In this document: piece by piece, positions 54,918 to 63,309 of the stretch
How the letters are laid out: every line of letters begins with the position of its first letter
Numbering within the stretch: position 1 is the first letter of the stretch
Assembly (NCBI RefSeq): GCF_037126465.1
Contig: NC_088203.1
Location: 52,179,581 to 52,243,580 of the forward strand
Reading direction: 5' to 3'
Source of the DNA: Ornithodoros turicata
Taxonomy: Eukaryota; Arthropoda; Arachnida; Ixodida; Argasidae
Length of the DNA stretch: 64,000 nucleotides
Notes under the pieces: model-generated
Told to the model about the DNA's origin: nothing
The model's database searches: none
The model's input: only the letters and a program-made list of their open reading frames with translations
Made by a program: the position numbers and the translations under genes

Positions 54918-55234
54918 AATTTTCTTCCACGAACACGAAGTCCGTCGAATGACAAGTAGGCATTTATAACGGCTGCCACGTCACCTTTGTACCAAGAGGG
55001 CGATCGATTGTGCAGTTCGTATTTTATAAGCTCGATGACGGAACTACTTGGAACAACGCGAGAATGACAGATAATCCTTCCCTCTTCATCTATCGCAAAT
55101 ACGGTCTTTAGCATCTGCAGAATGGCGAGGGCCTTCTTCCTGTGTCGTGCGGGAAAATGCGCCAGAATGTTTTCGTCCCGAAGGTAACCACAGTGTTCCT
55201 GTTGCGTTTCCAACGTGCTCAATACCGGTTCCAT
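54911..55234 (-). CDS. Small Polinton protein, 107 aa, paralogue of its neighbour
   Basis: Open minus frame between the integrase and a 203-residue ORF, overlapping both by a few bases (7 and 16). The centre, 'KKALAILQMLKTVFAIDEEG' then 'PSSSVIELIKYEL', parallels 'RASQLLRLLKPVLGWNSKTF' then 'PNTNVVDLVYYLV' of the neighbour: a basic helix, an acidic/polar strand, a short 'I/V-P' turn and a second helix. So both carry the same small domain. Similar pairs occur in other animal Polintons as proteins of unknown role. Function is not known. Confidence 0.65.
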   Translation of the reverse strand: MEPVLSTLETQQEHCGYLRDENILAHFPARHRKKALAILQMLKTVFAIDEEGRIICHSRVVPSSSVIELIKYELHNRSPSWYKGDVAAVINAYLSFDGLRVRGRKLC

Positions 55235-55830
55235 TCTCGAAGTCTCTTAGCCGCTCTTGTGATAACCGGAGAAATGCGTCGACGAGGTGTCTCAGGTGTA
55301 AACGTAGGACTACCGGCTGATGGCTCTGCAGTCTCCTTTTCAAGTCGAGATGGATGTACGATAAGTGTCGGTATATTTAGCTTGACCAATAGTGGTAGGA
55401 TCCTCTCGAGATACGCGGGTCGCCACACATTTCGCGCTCTTGTGACCAAATAATAAACAAGGTCTACAACGTTGGTATTTGGTATTTGTTCACCATTGAC
55501 AATGAGCTCAAACGTTTTACTATTCCAGCCGAGCACGGGTTTTAGTAAACGCAGTAATTGGCTTGCTCTCATCTTGTAGCCGCTGCTCATAAAATTAACG
55601 ATGGCATCTTCCTCCTCGTCCGCTTGAATCTGTGTCTGCTCTCTTGTCGATGCCACATGATTTGTCTCCTCACCTGCTGCACTAGGCTGTCTTAATGTGT
55701 TCGCGGGAGGATGCAATAGCTTGTGCAAGTACTGGATGATCTCCTTGGCCTTGATATCATCAGGCTCCTGTTTATTCAATATCGACGGAATAGTGCTTTC
55801 CCGATAGGGAACAAGCTCGTATTTCTGCAT
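55219..55830 (-). CDS. Polinton protein of unknown function, 203 aa
   Basis: Open minus frame. The N-terminal third is polar with an acidic 'ADEEEDAIVNFM'. Residues ~92-135 hold the small domain shared with the 107-residue neighbour. Residues ~140-160 give 'LERILPLLVKLNIPTLIVHP', and the tail is basic ('RRRISPVITRAAKRLREW'). A basic tail suggests nucleic-acid or core binding, which is inference. It ends 16 bp inside the next ORF and is preceded by the 118-residue ORF with only 3 bp between them, so it is part of a dense minus-strand cluster. Confidence 0.65.
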   Translation of the reverse strand: MQKYELVPYRESTIPSILNKQEPDDIKAKEIIQYLHKLLHPPANTLRQPSAAGEETNHVASTREQTQIQADEEEDAIVNFMSSGYKMRASQLLRLLKPVLGWNSKTFELIVNGEQIPNTNVVDLVYYLVTRARNVWRPAYLERILPLLVKLNIPTLIVHPSRLEKETAEPSAGSPTFTPETPRRRISPVITRAAKRLREWNRY

Positions 55831-55833
55831 TAT

Positions 55834-56190
55834 TTAAATGCCGATTGCTTTTGCGATGCTTTTGCCCGCTAAACTTGAAACGAGACCTAACAAGGGGGGC
55901 AACAAAAATTGCAAAAACCCGCCGGACTGATGAAGAATCCGTTTAATTTTCTTCACATCTGCACGGTCTTGCCTGGAAGCCAGTGTCCTAATGGGTGTTG
56001 CAAAAGGCTGCAATTGCTTTTTAACTTTCGCCGGTACGTCGATGTTTCCTTTGCAGAGGTTCATACAAATCTCCCTGATTGTTCGTAGCTGTTCCCTGCT
56101 GGCATGTTGAATCAGGTTGTAACGATCTTCCCCTGTCTTTGCTTCAGCGATCATACGAAGGAAACGAATGTGTTTGTTAAGCCTTTTCAT
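55834..56190 (-). CDS. Small Polinton protein with hydrophobic C-terminus, 118 aa
   Basis: The N-terminal 80 residues are basic and helical ('HIRFLRMIAEAKTGEDRYNL', 'REQLRTIREICMNL'). The C-terminal end is hydrophobic and glycine-rich ('SGGFLQFLLPPLLGLVSSLA'). Proteins of this build, with a 'GGFL-x-LLP' tail, recur next to the ATPase in animal Polintons. A membrane-active or virion-internal role has been suggested for such proteins, but nothing here proves it. The start overlaps the ATPase stop by 4 bp. Confidence 0.7.
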   Translation of the reverse strand: MKRLNKHIRFLRMIAEAKTGEDRYNLIQHASREQLRTIREICMNLCKGNIDVPAKVKKQLQPFATPIRTLASRQDRADVKKIKRILHQSGGFLQFLLPPLLGLVSSLAGKSIAKAIGI

Positions 56191-56819
56191 GACCTGTATA
56201 CGATCTGTCTGTGATCATCCGGGAAAATGTTGGTCCACACCTTATAGTGATCGTTGCTCTGTTGAGACAAGTCGATAACTAAGTATGAGTATGGTTTCTG
56301 ACAGGCATCTTTATATATCGTGGGCAACAAATCATTTCGCCCGAAAATCTGCCTGGACAGCATACGCAGCTGGTCTGTAGTGCGTGGTGAACGAAATAAA
56401 ACGAGAGCCGTGCTATTGAATTGTATTGTGCGATACAAAGGGTCGTTGACGAACAGGTATTGCGAGATGAACACAGCCGTGATTGACAGGTGGTGACACC
56501 CAGCGATATAAAATTTGCAGATTTCTTTGAGTCTTTGTCGGTCGGCTAAACAGTCGTCAAATATAAATAATGAGTGGCTATAATTCTCCGGATCTGCAGG
56601 GATGTCTTGACTGAAATTTACTTCAGGAAGAGTATCGAATACCGGCTGCTTATAAAGATAGATATACCATATTTGCTTGAACGGTTTGTCAAAGAGGACA
56701 GCTCTGTGTTTAATTAGTCGTGCCACGAAGGTGGATTTCCCACTTTGACTAGCCCCTGAAATTGACACCGAGGCAGGCGTCACGAACCTAAAAGGTGCTA
56801 TCACTGTCATTTCGTGCAA
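56187..56819 (-). CDS. ATP: A32-like genome-packaging ATPase
   Basis: A 210-residue P-loop ATPase of the FtsK/HerA-like A32 group, expected to pump element DNA into preformed capsids. The Walker A motif is 'GASQSGKSTFVARLI' (residues 22-36) and the Walker B 'SLFIFDDCL' (Asp88, Asp89). A polar motif 'VFISQYLF' follows near residue 115, and 'ALVLFRSPR' (arginine side) near residue 145. Length and motif order fit Polinton ATPases. It starts about 260 bp from the polymerase-side small ORF on the other strand, so the two arms probably share a divergent promoter region. Confidence 0.92.
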   Translation of the reverse strand: MHEMTVIAPFRFVTPASVSISGASQSGKSTFVARLIKHRAVLFDKPFKQIWYIYLYKQPVFDTLPEVNFSQDIPADPENYSHSLFIFDDCLADRQRLKEICKFYIAGCHHLSITAVFISQYLFVNDPLYRTIQFNSTALVLFRSPRTTDQLRMLSRQIFGRNDLLPTIYKDACQKPYSYLVIDLSQQSNDHYKVWTNIFPDDHRQIVYRS

Positions 56820-57158
56820 GGGAATGAAGTCTGGTCAAGATACGTTTCGTTAGATAAACAAGTCCGTGCTTGCAAACTGCAGGGAAAAAAAGCAAACTGC
56901 AAAGGTAGGTTCGACTGCAGAGTTGACGATGTAAAAAAAAAAGAAGACTCCTCAAGGTTGCCATGCTGGCAACTTCTTATATAAGAACTGTCTGACGCTC
57001 AGCTCCTTCACTCTCGAACCTCCTTCTGAGGAGGTATGGTGTTCAGAATGATGAAATATTTTGCAGTGTTCTAACATGTGCTCCTTTTGTTTTCAGTCGG
57101 TCCAACGTGTCCGAAGGATCATCGTCGTCATCATTGCATCAGTGTACAAGTAAGCATC
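56820..57158. promoter_or_regulatory. Divergent promoter region with TATA box and small 5' intron
   Basis: Between the minus ATPase and the plus small ORF. A TATATAAG box lies at 56978-56985 on plus, followed within 50 bp by 'TCACTCTC', a plausible initiator. A likely short intron runs from GTATGG (57034) to TTTTCAG (57096), after which the ATG at 57159 is the first in good context. An A-rich tract is at 56884-56945. Confidence 0.45.
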
Positions 57159-57485
57159 ATGTCTTCGTCGATCTTGCATAAACTTGACAAGTTAAAGAAA
57201 TGTGGAGAGTTTCAAAAAATGGCGACAATTCCTAAAAACATCAAGTATGATGTGGTTGATGTTAACAAAATTGAAACGAGGTATGGCGAGGCGGTCTACG
57301 TAGAAATTATGAAGGATCACGAGCACGTAAAGGTGTTCCTTCCAGCTCGGTTTCATAAACTAAGCACTCAAGACATCGAAGACATGAGGAACACGAGCGG
57401 GCTCTGGATGGAGAAGAAAGAGCGAGTTGGAAAAGAGGGGAAACGTCTTCTTTCGCCAGACATCGTGTTCGGTCAATCCGAGTAA
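57159..57485 (+). CDS. Small Polinton protein upstream of PolB, 108 aa
   Basis: The frame is open from 57078, but I start at the ATG at 57159, behind the proposed 3' splice site at 57096. The region before it reads as non-conserved. The protein has 'ILHKLDKLKKCGEFQKMATI', then 'KYDVVDVNKIETRYGEAVYV', then 'KVFLPARFHKLSTQDIEDM'. This reads as a compact alpha/beta protein, the pattern of a small ORF regularly found before PolB in arthropod Polintons. A 'V-F-L-P-x-R-F' stretch recurs in that group. The biochemical role is unknown; single-strand DNA binding would fit the position but is a guess. It ends 14 bp before the polymerase ATG. Confidence 0.7.
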   Translation: MSSSILHKLDKLKKCGEFQKMATIPKNIKYDVVDVNKIETRYGEAVYVEIMKDHEHVKVFLPARFHKLSTQDIEDMRNTSGLWMEKKERVGKEGKRLLSPDIVFGQSE

Positions 57486-57499
57486 AAAAATAAAAAGAA

Positions 57500-60400
57500 A
57501 TGGTGACATGCCACCTTTGTCCTCCGGCCGATCGGCAGCACTACACAACAGCGCTGGGACTTCAAGTTCATCTGGCTAACGTTCATAACCTTGCAACACC
57601 CTGTATCCCATTTTGTGAGACACTCTGTACGCTCCGCAACTATACCAACCGCTATGAGCTTCATCTACATGACAGAGACGACGACGGGCAGGATGTCAGC
57701 ACATTCTTTCATGAAAACGGACGCTACCTTGCCGGTGTACTTCGACATTTCGGATTTCCGTTACGCTTTTATGTTTTGCTGAAGGCGGAACTCGGTCGAC
57801 ATACGCCTGAGGATGAGATCATATTTGTCACTCAATTTATTCCTTCGAGTGTGCATACGCTGTGGTCGGAACGAGACGTAGAACGTGCTGTCATTGAAGT
57901 AGGCACTGAAGTCACCAACAATTTAGAAAAGCTTGAAATGCAAGGGTCGGGATTTTTCTTATTTCGAATTCACGCCTGCATTCTTCATGTCGGTCGTCTC
58001 GCACCACAGCTCATTGGTTGTACCGACTTTGAATTGCCAAACGAATTGAAAAAAAAGTGTCGGTGTCTTCTGAATGTCGACCTTCACGAGGATAGTGAAC
58101 AGAACATGTGTTTCGCATTTTGCGTACTTGCCGGTCTACATCCTGCAAAGGGTTCTTACAGACGCAGAGCTTCATCCTACAGGTCATACCTGTCTCAATA
58201 TGTATTTCCAGAGACGTTTCCTGTAGTGTTCCCGAAAGATGTAGAAATGTTTGAGAAGCAGAACGATGTGAGCATTAACGTGTACGGTTATGACAAAGAT
58301 GAAAAATATGTTTACCCGATTAAGGTTGTTGACGACCAGTGCAAGAAGCATGTCGACCTACTGCTGATTGACTTCCATTTTGTACTCATTACTAATTTCA
58401 ATGCTTTGTTCACACCACCTGGTTATTTTCACTGCAAACGGTGTACGATGGGTTTCACCACCCCGGGTGTACTCGCCGATCATCTACTAATGTGTAAACA
58501 ACAAAAAGTGTCCAAGACTATTTTTCCAAAGAAGGGTGAGACACTGTCGTTTGCCGGAGAGCATTTGATGTCGGAAGTTCCCTTCTACTGTGTATACGAC
58601 TTTGAGAGTGTACTATCACCGTGTTCGGGAGGCGGGAATGTCTACGAGGAACACATCCCTTCATCCTTCTGTCTCCTCGTCATACGCTCGTGCGATTCGT
58701 ATGTCTTGAAGAAACATATTTACCGTGGTGCAGACTGCGTTTCCGTTTTCATGGAACTATTGCGTAATTTGCATGATGAGCTGTATGCGATGTTGCACGA
58801 GACAGTGCCCTTGCAAATGACCCCAGGAGACGAACTCGAACATTCTGAAGCCACTCACTGTAACATCTGTAAAGAACCATTCACTAAGAAGCAGAAAGTG
58901 CGAGACCATGATCACGTAAGTGGAGAATTTCGCCAATCATTGTGTCAGGGATGTAATCTGAAACTGCGGATACCACGGAAAGTGCCCATCATTGCACATA
59001 ATGCCAATTATGACCTCGGATTCATAGTAGCTCATCTGCACCTGCTTCGGAAGACAGACATCAGAGTGATAGCCTCCAGTTGTCAAAAGTTTAAGGCTAT
59101 AGACATTGGTGTGTTCCGCTTCATAGACTCGTTAAGCTTCCTCAATGCTAGTCTCGACACACTGACGAAAAATCTATGTGACAAAGGTGAATCTAACTTC
59201 AGGTGTCTGCGTCAGTTTTTCGCAGAGGAGGACTACTTCAGGTTGGTTGTACGTAAAGGGGTTTTCTGTTATAACTACGTTACCTCTTTTGAACGTTACG
59301 ACGAGCCCTGTTTGCCATCACGTGACCAGTTCTTTAACCAACTGAACGGATCAGAAGTGAGCGAGGAAGATTACCGCCATGCGCAAAATGTGTTTGAAAA
59401 ATTTCAACTGAAGAGCCTGGGCGAGTACTCGGATTTGTACCTTCTGACGGACGCATTGCTTCTGGCAGACGTGTTTCAAAACTTCCGAATATGGGCGTTG
59501 GAGACGCACAAAATTGAACCACTTCATTTCGTGTCACTCCCGGGACTAAGCATGTCTTGCGCACTAAAAATGAGCCGGATTAATCTGGATTTAATCCACG
59601 ATCCCGATGCCTATCTGTTAATTGAACGGGGCCTGCGTGGTGGTATGACCCAGTGTTCAACGCGAATGGCCACTGCAAATGTCCCAGGGACAGATCAGTA
59701 CGATCCCGAAAAACCAAAGACCATAATTCATTACATGGACATAAATGGACTCTATGGCACAGTGATGCGTGAACCACTCCCATTCGGAGACTTTGAATGG
59801 CTGTCACCCGAAGAGGTTGCAGGTTTAGATGTAACCCTTGTTGCAGATTATGCAGACGTTGGTTATTTTTTAGAGGTAGACCTGGCCTACGTACAAGAGC
59901 TCCACGAACGACATAAAGATTTACCGCTCGCGCCCGAAAAAATGAGCGTCCCGTATGAGTTGCTTTCGGATTATCAGAAAGACCTGATGAAAAAATTTAA
60001 CCTCCCACAGCATGATATAGAACCGAAATTACTCCTTACACTGCTTGACAAGAAGAAGTATTTTCTTCATTATCGCAGTCTAAAGTTGTACCTACAGTTG
60101 GGTCTTCGGCTCGAGAAAATTCACCGGGTGCTCAGGTTCAAACAAAAACCATTCCTGCGATCCTATGTTGACTTCCATCATGAACTACGCAAGCAGGCAA
60201 CCAATACCTTCGAACGTAACCTGTACAAGAGTTTAATTAACTCCGTATATGGGAAAACATGTATGAATGTACGAAAGTTCGTCGACTGTCGCTTAGCAAC
60301 TTCCGAGGAGCAAGTGTTGAGATTCTTGCGTAAACCGAACCTCAAACAATTCAGGGCTCTAAGCTCTAACGTAGTCTTGTTTCAGTTCGCTCAATCGATA

Positions 60401-60994
60401 GTCCGTATGCGACAGCCTCTGTACCTGGGGTTCACTATTCTCGAGCTGTCTAAAGTCATGATGTATGACTTTTATTATAACAACTTGCTTCGGGTAGCCC
60501 CGGACACAAGGCTCTTGTATATGGACACAGATTCTTATATCGTGATGCTGAGCGATGAGAAGGCCCTTGCAGAGCTCGCCGATACCCACCTTGATACATC
60601 TGGTCATTCTTGTGATGACTCGATGTATTCTACGAAAAACAAGATGGTGCTAGGAAAATTTAAGAACGAAATGCCCCACGACCACATCCTAGGGTTCTGT
60701 TGCCTGAAACCAAAGCTCTATGCACTAGACCTCCATAGTAAAAGACGATACAATCGTGCTAAGGGGGTGAAACAATGTGAAGCCCAGAAGTTGCATTATT
60801 CAATGTACATAGACTCTCTTAAGCTTGGTGAAGTGTACAAAGTTTGTCAGAACCTCATTGTGCGCAAGGAAAATATAAATAAAAGTGTATGTGTTACGAA
60901 AGTAGCTTTAAATCCCCTAGACACAAAGCGTTTCATTTGTGAGGATGGTATCCACACGTTACCCTTTGGGTACGCATCCAATGGAAAGATGTAG
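57500..60994 (+). CDS. POLB: Protein-primed family B DNA polymerase
   Basis: An intact 1,164-residue polymerase that should replicate the linear element. Exonuclease: 'YDFESVL' (Asp367, Glu369) and 'AHNANYDLGF' (Asp505). Polymerase: 'MDINGLYG' (Asp747, motif A), 'LYKSLINSVYGKT' (Lys910, motif B) and 'YMDTDSYIV' (Asp1009, Asp1011, motif C). Motif A reads D-I-N-G-L-Y-G instead of the usual D-x-x-S-L-Y-P. Extras: a C2H2-like N-terminus; residues ~200-300 with 'NMCFAF' (Cys204) and 'HFVLI' (His293), which look like an OTU/papain-type protease fold; a zinc finger 'FHCKRC...HLLMC' near 309; and a Cys/His-rich HNH-like insert at ~454-490 ('CNICKEPF', 'DHDH', 'CQGCN') between the exonuclease motifs. 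The ATG is 14 bp after the previous stop. Confidence 0.95.
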   Translation: MVTCHLCPPADRQHYTTALGLQVHLANVHNLATPCIPFCETLCTLRNYTNRYELHLHDRDDDGQDVSTFFHENGRYLAGVLRHFGFPLRFYVLLKAELGRHTPEDEIIFVTQFIPSSVHTLWSERDVERAVIEVGTEVTNNLEKLEMQGSGFFLFRIHACILHVGRLAPQLIGCTDFELPNELKKKCRCLLNVDLHEDSEQNMCFAFCVLAGLHPAKGSYRRRASSYRSYLSQYVFPETFPVVFPKDVEMFEKQNDVSINVYGYDKDEKYVYPIKVVDDQCKKHVDLLLIDFHFVLITNFNALFTPPGYFHCKRCTMGFTTPGVLADHLLMCKQQKVSKTIFPKKGETLSFAGEHLMSEVPFYCVYDFESVLSPCSGGGNVYEEHIPSSFCLLVIRSCDSYVLKKHIYRGADCVSVFMELLRNLHDELYAMLHETVPLQMTPGDELEHSEATHCNICKEPFTKKQKVRDHDHVSGEFRQSLCQGCNLKLRIPRKVPIIAHNANYDLGFIVAHLHLLRKTDIRVIASSCQKFKAIDIGVFRFIDSLSFLNASLDTLTKNLCDKGESNFRCLRQFFAEEDYFRLVVRKGVFCYNYVTSFERYDEPCLPSRDQFFNQLNGSEVSEEDYRHAQNVFEKFQLKSLGEYSDLYLLTDALLLADVFQNFRIWALETHKIEPLHFVSLPGLSMSCALKMSRINLDLIHDPDAYLLIERGLRGGMTQCSTRMATANVPGTDQYDPEKPKTIIHYMDINGLYGTVMREPLPFGDFEWLSPEEVAGLDVTLVADYADVGYFLEVDLAYVQELHERHKDLPLAPEKMSVPYELLSDYQKDLMKKFNLPQHDIEPKLLLTLLDKKKYFLHYRSLKLYLQLGLRLEKIHRVLRFKQKPFLRSYVDFHHELRKQATNTFERNLYKSLINSVYGKTCMNVRKFVDCRLATSEEQVLRFLRKPNLKQFRALSSNVVLFQFAQSIVRMRQPLYLGFTILELSKVMMYDFYYNNLLRVAPDTRLLYMDTDSYIVMLSDEKALAELADTHLDTSGHSCDDSMYSTKNKMVLGKFKNEMPHDHILGFCCLKPKLYALDLHSKRRYNRAKGVKQCEAQKLHYSMYIDSLKLGEVYKVCQNLIVRKENINKSVCVTKVALNPLDTKRFICEDGIHTLPFGYASNGKM

Positions 60995-61052
60995 ACAGTT
61001 TTTATGCATATGTTGCCCTACCTGGCTGTTGTTGTTGTAATGCTGTTTTTTA

Positions 61053-61105
61053 TATATATATATATATAAGATTGTGCCTGTAACGACATGGAAATAAATA
61101 CAATT
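61053..61105. terminator. Back-to-back polyadenylation signals
   Basis: After the polymerase stop comes a (TA)n run (61053-61068), then AATAAA at about 61090-61096 for the plus strand. The overlapping TTTTATTG at about 61101-61108 gives CAATAAAA on minus for the protease transcript. The two convergent genes therefore end within a few tens of bases of each other. Confidence 0.6.
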
Positions 61106-61113
61106 TTATTGTG

Positions 61114-61599
61114 TCAAAGTACACTGCAACATGACATGTTGTCTGTCTTTCTTGGGAATTGCTTCCGTACAAGGACGGGTACCAGCTTGTCGTTCAGCGT
61201 GAAGTTCGTTGACGAAAATCTCTGAGTGCACTCTCGGAGCGAGAATCCACAAGCGAGCATGCTGCCTACATACAGGCAGTAGAGGCCACATGTAGCTGAT
61301 CCATAGCCCTGAAGTCTTTTCTTGTTATAGTAAAATGACCTGGTAGGATGAATGAATTGGTAGAATTCTTTGTAGACGGGCTGAATGCCGTAACTATCAA
61401 AATACGTAACTACATTGTCACCGGAAACATAAGTCATGGTCCAGTGTTCACCGTTACTGCTCCTTGGAGCTGTGTTAATCACATAAATCCCGGGTATGGC
61501 TTCCTGTCTTGCGATTTCATTGCATGCAAAGGTTCCCCGAAACAGTTCTCTGGTGCAGTAGTGTCTACTGAATGCTGCATAGAACTGCCACTCCTCCAT
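61114..61599 (-). CDS. PRO: Adenain-like maturation cysteine protease
   Basis: A 161-residue protein of the Ulp1/adenovirus-protease fold, which processes virion proteins. Catalytic residues in order: His52 ('GEHWTMTY'), Asp68 ('TYFDSYG'), Gln97 ('RLQGYGSATCG', oxyanion hole) and Cys104 ('SATCGLYCL'). The N-terminal 'FRGTFACNEI' is the substrate-groove strand common to Polinton and adenovirus enzymes. The start ATG is 9 bp after the capsid ORF stop, with an AATAAA (61601-61606 on minus) between them. Length is slightly shorter than adenain (~200), as is usual in these elements. Confidence 0.92.
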   Translation of the reverse strand: MEEWQFYAAFSRHYCTRELFRGTFACNEIARQEAIPGIYVINTAPRSSNGEHWTMTYVSGDNVVTYFDSYGIQPVYKEFYQFIHPTRSFYYNKKRLQGYGSATCGLYCLYVGSMLACGFSLRECTQRFSSTNFTLNDKLVPVLVRKQFPRKTDNMSCCSVL

Positions 61600-61608
61600 G
61601 TTTATTTT

Positions 61609-62916
61609 TCAGACAAATTTCACTCGTCTGTCTTTGTTGATTTCTAGCACACGTGGTGTTTCGGATACAAACAACACCGTAACTGCTTCTGTTAGATTGG
61701 CAGCAAACGTTAGGGTCAGACGAACGTTGGCTTGAACAACAGGACAAAGAGCATTCACTTCTGCATCTGGAGTCAGATGGTAATAAAGCATAAATGTCTC
61801 TTTTGCATACGCAGCTGGAGCTATTGGTATATCCTTGCGTTTTAGTTTGTGAAGCAGGTGTATATAGGCTTTGGAATAGATGTCTCGTTGGAAGTCGAAC
61901 TCATCCGTGTACTGTTGTCCACCAACGTCCAGTAGTGCTCGTTTTAGTTTGAAGTTCTCAAGCTTGAATGGGTTTCGTGGTCTGCTACCTTGGTAGGCAT
62001 CGCTCCTGACCATCAATACTGTTAACTTGGAGGGAACTCGCTCGCTGTACAAGTCGTCAAATATCACCTGAGATTGGTTAGGGGCGATGGTTCTGTACTT
62101 AATTTCCAGTCCTCGGAGAAGGTATACTGCAGGTGTTGTTTGAAGTCTTCGTTCTATACCAACAAGTATACTCGGCGATAACTGAACACGTCGGAGATAG
62201 AGCACGATACGTGAAAATTCCACAGTGTGCTTTTCTGTTGCACCATCAGCTTGCAAGAGACGAAAATCATCCGACGCTTGACGTAGCACAACTCGAATAT
62301 CGGTTCCGTTAAGAATGAGCTTCTGTTGTTGACATATGTCGCTGAAGATTGGGCTGTACATGTCACACAGTGCCGATCCTTTGGTTCGCTTGTAACGAGC
62401 GAAAACTCCTTTTGAATCAGATGTGGGAGCATATACCTCACTCGTGCCTAAAGGGTCTGGCTCGTATAACATTGCTGAAAGGGTGTGTGTCTGAGTTACA
62501 TTGTTGGCATTCGTAATGATGTCCAAGTAGGAACGGTAGCCATAATGTTCGAAACTCGAAACCAAGGTTGAATTCAGGTAGATATGTACGTGTTGAAACA
62601 ATGATGAACCAAACGCTTGGACAGGTATGACTGCATCAGGTGTTGTTGAAGTGCTTGTTGTAGTTACCGCTGGATCTCCATTCTTTCGAATGATCTTGCA
62701 CTGAATATGCAAAAAGCTGGATTGAAGATCAAAGAAGCCCCCACCGAGTCCCGGAACATTGTACTCGATCACTCCGCTTGATGTCGGAGCAGATACTGGG
62801 AAAAACTCGACGTATTCAGACTTCTCCAAAGCAAAATTTGTAGGTGGAAGAGAGAAGAGTTCCAGCTGGTTTGTAGTACACAGACAAGAATCTTTATGCA
62901 CTACTGCAATAGACAT
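61609..62916 (-). CDS. MCP: Capsid protein, F54H12.2-like (double-jelly-roll major capsid candidate)
   Basis: A 435-residue protein whose start, 'ELFSLPPTNFALEKSEYVEF' then 'GVIEYNVPG' and 'FFDLQSSFLHIQCKI', matches the pattern of transposon-derived F54H12.2-like proteins. These are regarded as the Polinton/adintovirus hexon-type capsid protein. Later segments typical of the group are 'SSLFQHVHIYLNSTLVSSFE', 'YRSYLDII', 'LYEPDPLGT' and 'PNQSQVIFDDLYSERVPSKL'. There are no charged catalytic motifs and no membrane segment, and the strand-rich pattern fits jelly rolls. The start lies 10 bp after the preceding ORF's stop, across a run of T. Whether it is the major or a minor capsid protein would need a structure prediction. 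Confidence 0.78.
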   Translation of the reverse strand: MSIAVVHKDSCLCTTNQLELFSLPPTNFALEKSEYVEFFPVSAPTSSGVIEYNVPGLGGGFFDLQSSFLHIQCKIIRKNGDPAVTTTSTSTTPDAVIPVQAFGSSLFQHVHIYLNSTLVSSFEHYGYRSYLDIITNANNVTQTHTLSAMLYEPDPLGTSEVYAPTSDSKGVFARYKRTKGSALCDMYSPIFSDICQQQKLILNGTDIRVVLRQASDDFRLLQADGATEKHTVEFSRIVLYLRRVQLSPSILVGIERRLQTTPAVYLLRGLEIKYRTIAPNQSQVIFDDLYSERVPSKLTVLMVRSDAYQGSRPRNPFKLENFKLKRALLDVGGQQYTDEFDFQRDIYSKAYIHLLHKLKRKDIPIAPAAYAKETFMLYYHLTPDAEVNALCPVVQANVRLTLTFAANLTEAVTVLFVSETPRVLEINKDRRVKFV

Positions 62917-62928
62917 TTTTTTTTTCTG

Positions 62929-63309
62929 TCAAGTAAAGAAGTCAGATTTCCTCCGCTTCTCCGCAGGTCGAGCTTTTTTAATGGCCTTGCGTTTTCTTCC
63001 TTTCCCTGTGAGTCTCTGAAGTAACTCGTCACGAGTTTTATGCACTGTGCGGTCTACTCCTTTCTTGACGGCTTCTCGAAATGATGCTCCTTGCTGGACT
63101 TCCTCGGCTATATGTCTTCCAGTATCAAGGAGCTTTCTTCCAACGTATGGCGCTACCTTCTTGGTCAGTATGGGCAAGAAACCCCTCAATACGTCACCAA
63201 ATATGCCTCCTCCAATCTGATAAAGCTCGGGAGCAGTATAGTGTGGTAGATGCTCTCGCTTTCCTGCACCAAAATGTGCTATGCAACATGGTGGGTTTGT
63301 TATATACAT
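62929..63309 (-). CDS. Basic core/membrane-active-like protein, 126 aa
   Basis: Placed between the two capsid proteins, where adintoviruses carry a small basic virion protein. The centre is glycine-rich and hydrophobic ('GGGIFGDVLRGFLPILTKKV'), then 'GRKLLDTGRHIAEEVQQG' and 'REAVKKGVDRTVHKT', an amphipathic helix set. The C-terminus is strongly basic ('GKGRKRKAIKKARPAEKRRK'). The pattern resembles adenovirus pX/pVI-type core and lytic proteins; direct homology is inferred, not shown. A 10-bp overlap with the neighbour upstream. Confidence 0.75.
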   Translation of the reverse strand: MYITNPPCCIAHFGAGKREHLPHYTAPELYQIGGGIFGDVLRGFLPILTKKVAPYVGRKLLDTGRHIAEEVQQGASFREAVKKGVDRTVHKTRDELLQRLTGKGRKRKAIKKARPAEKRRKSDFFT

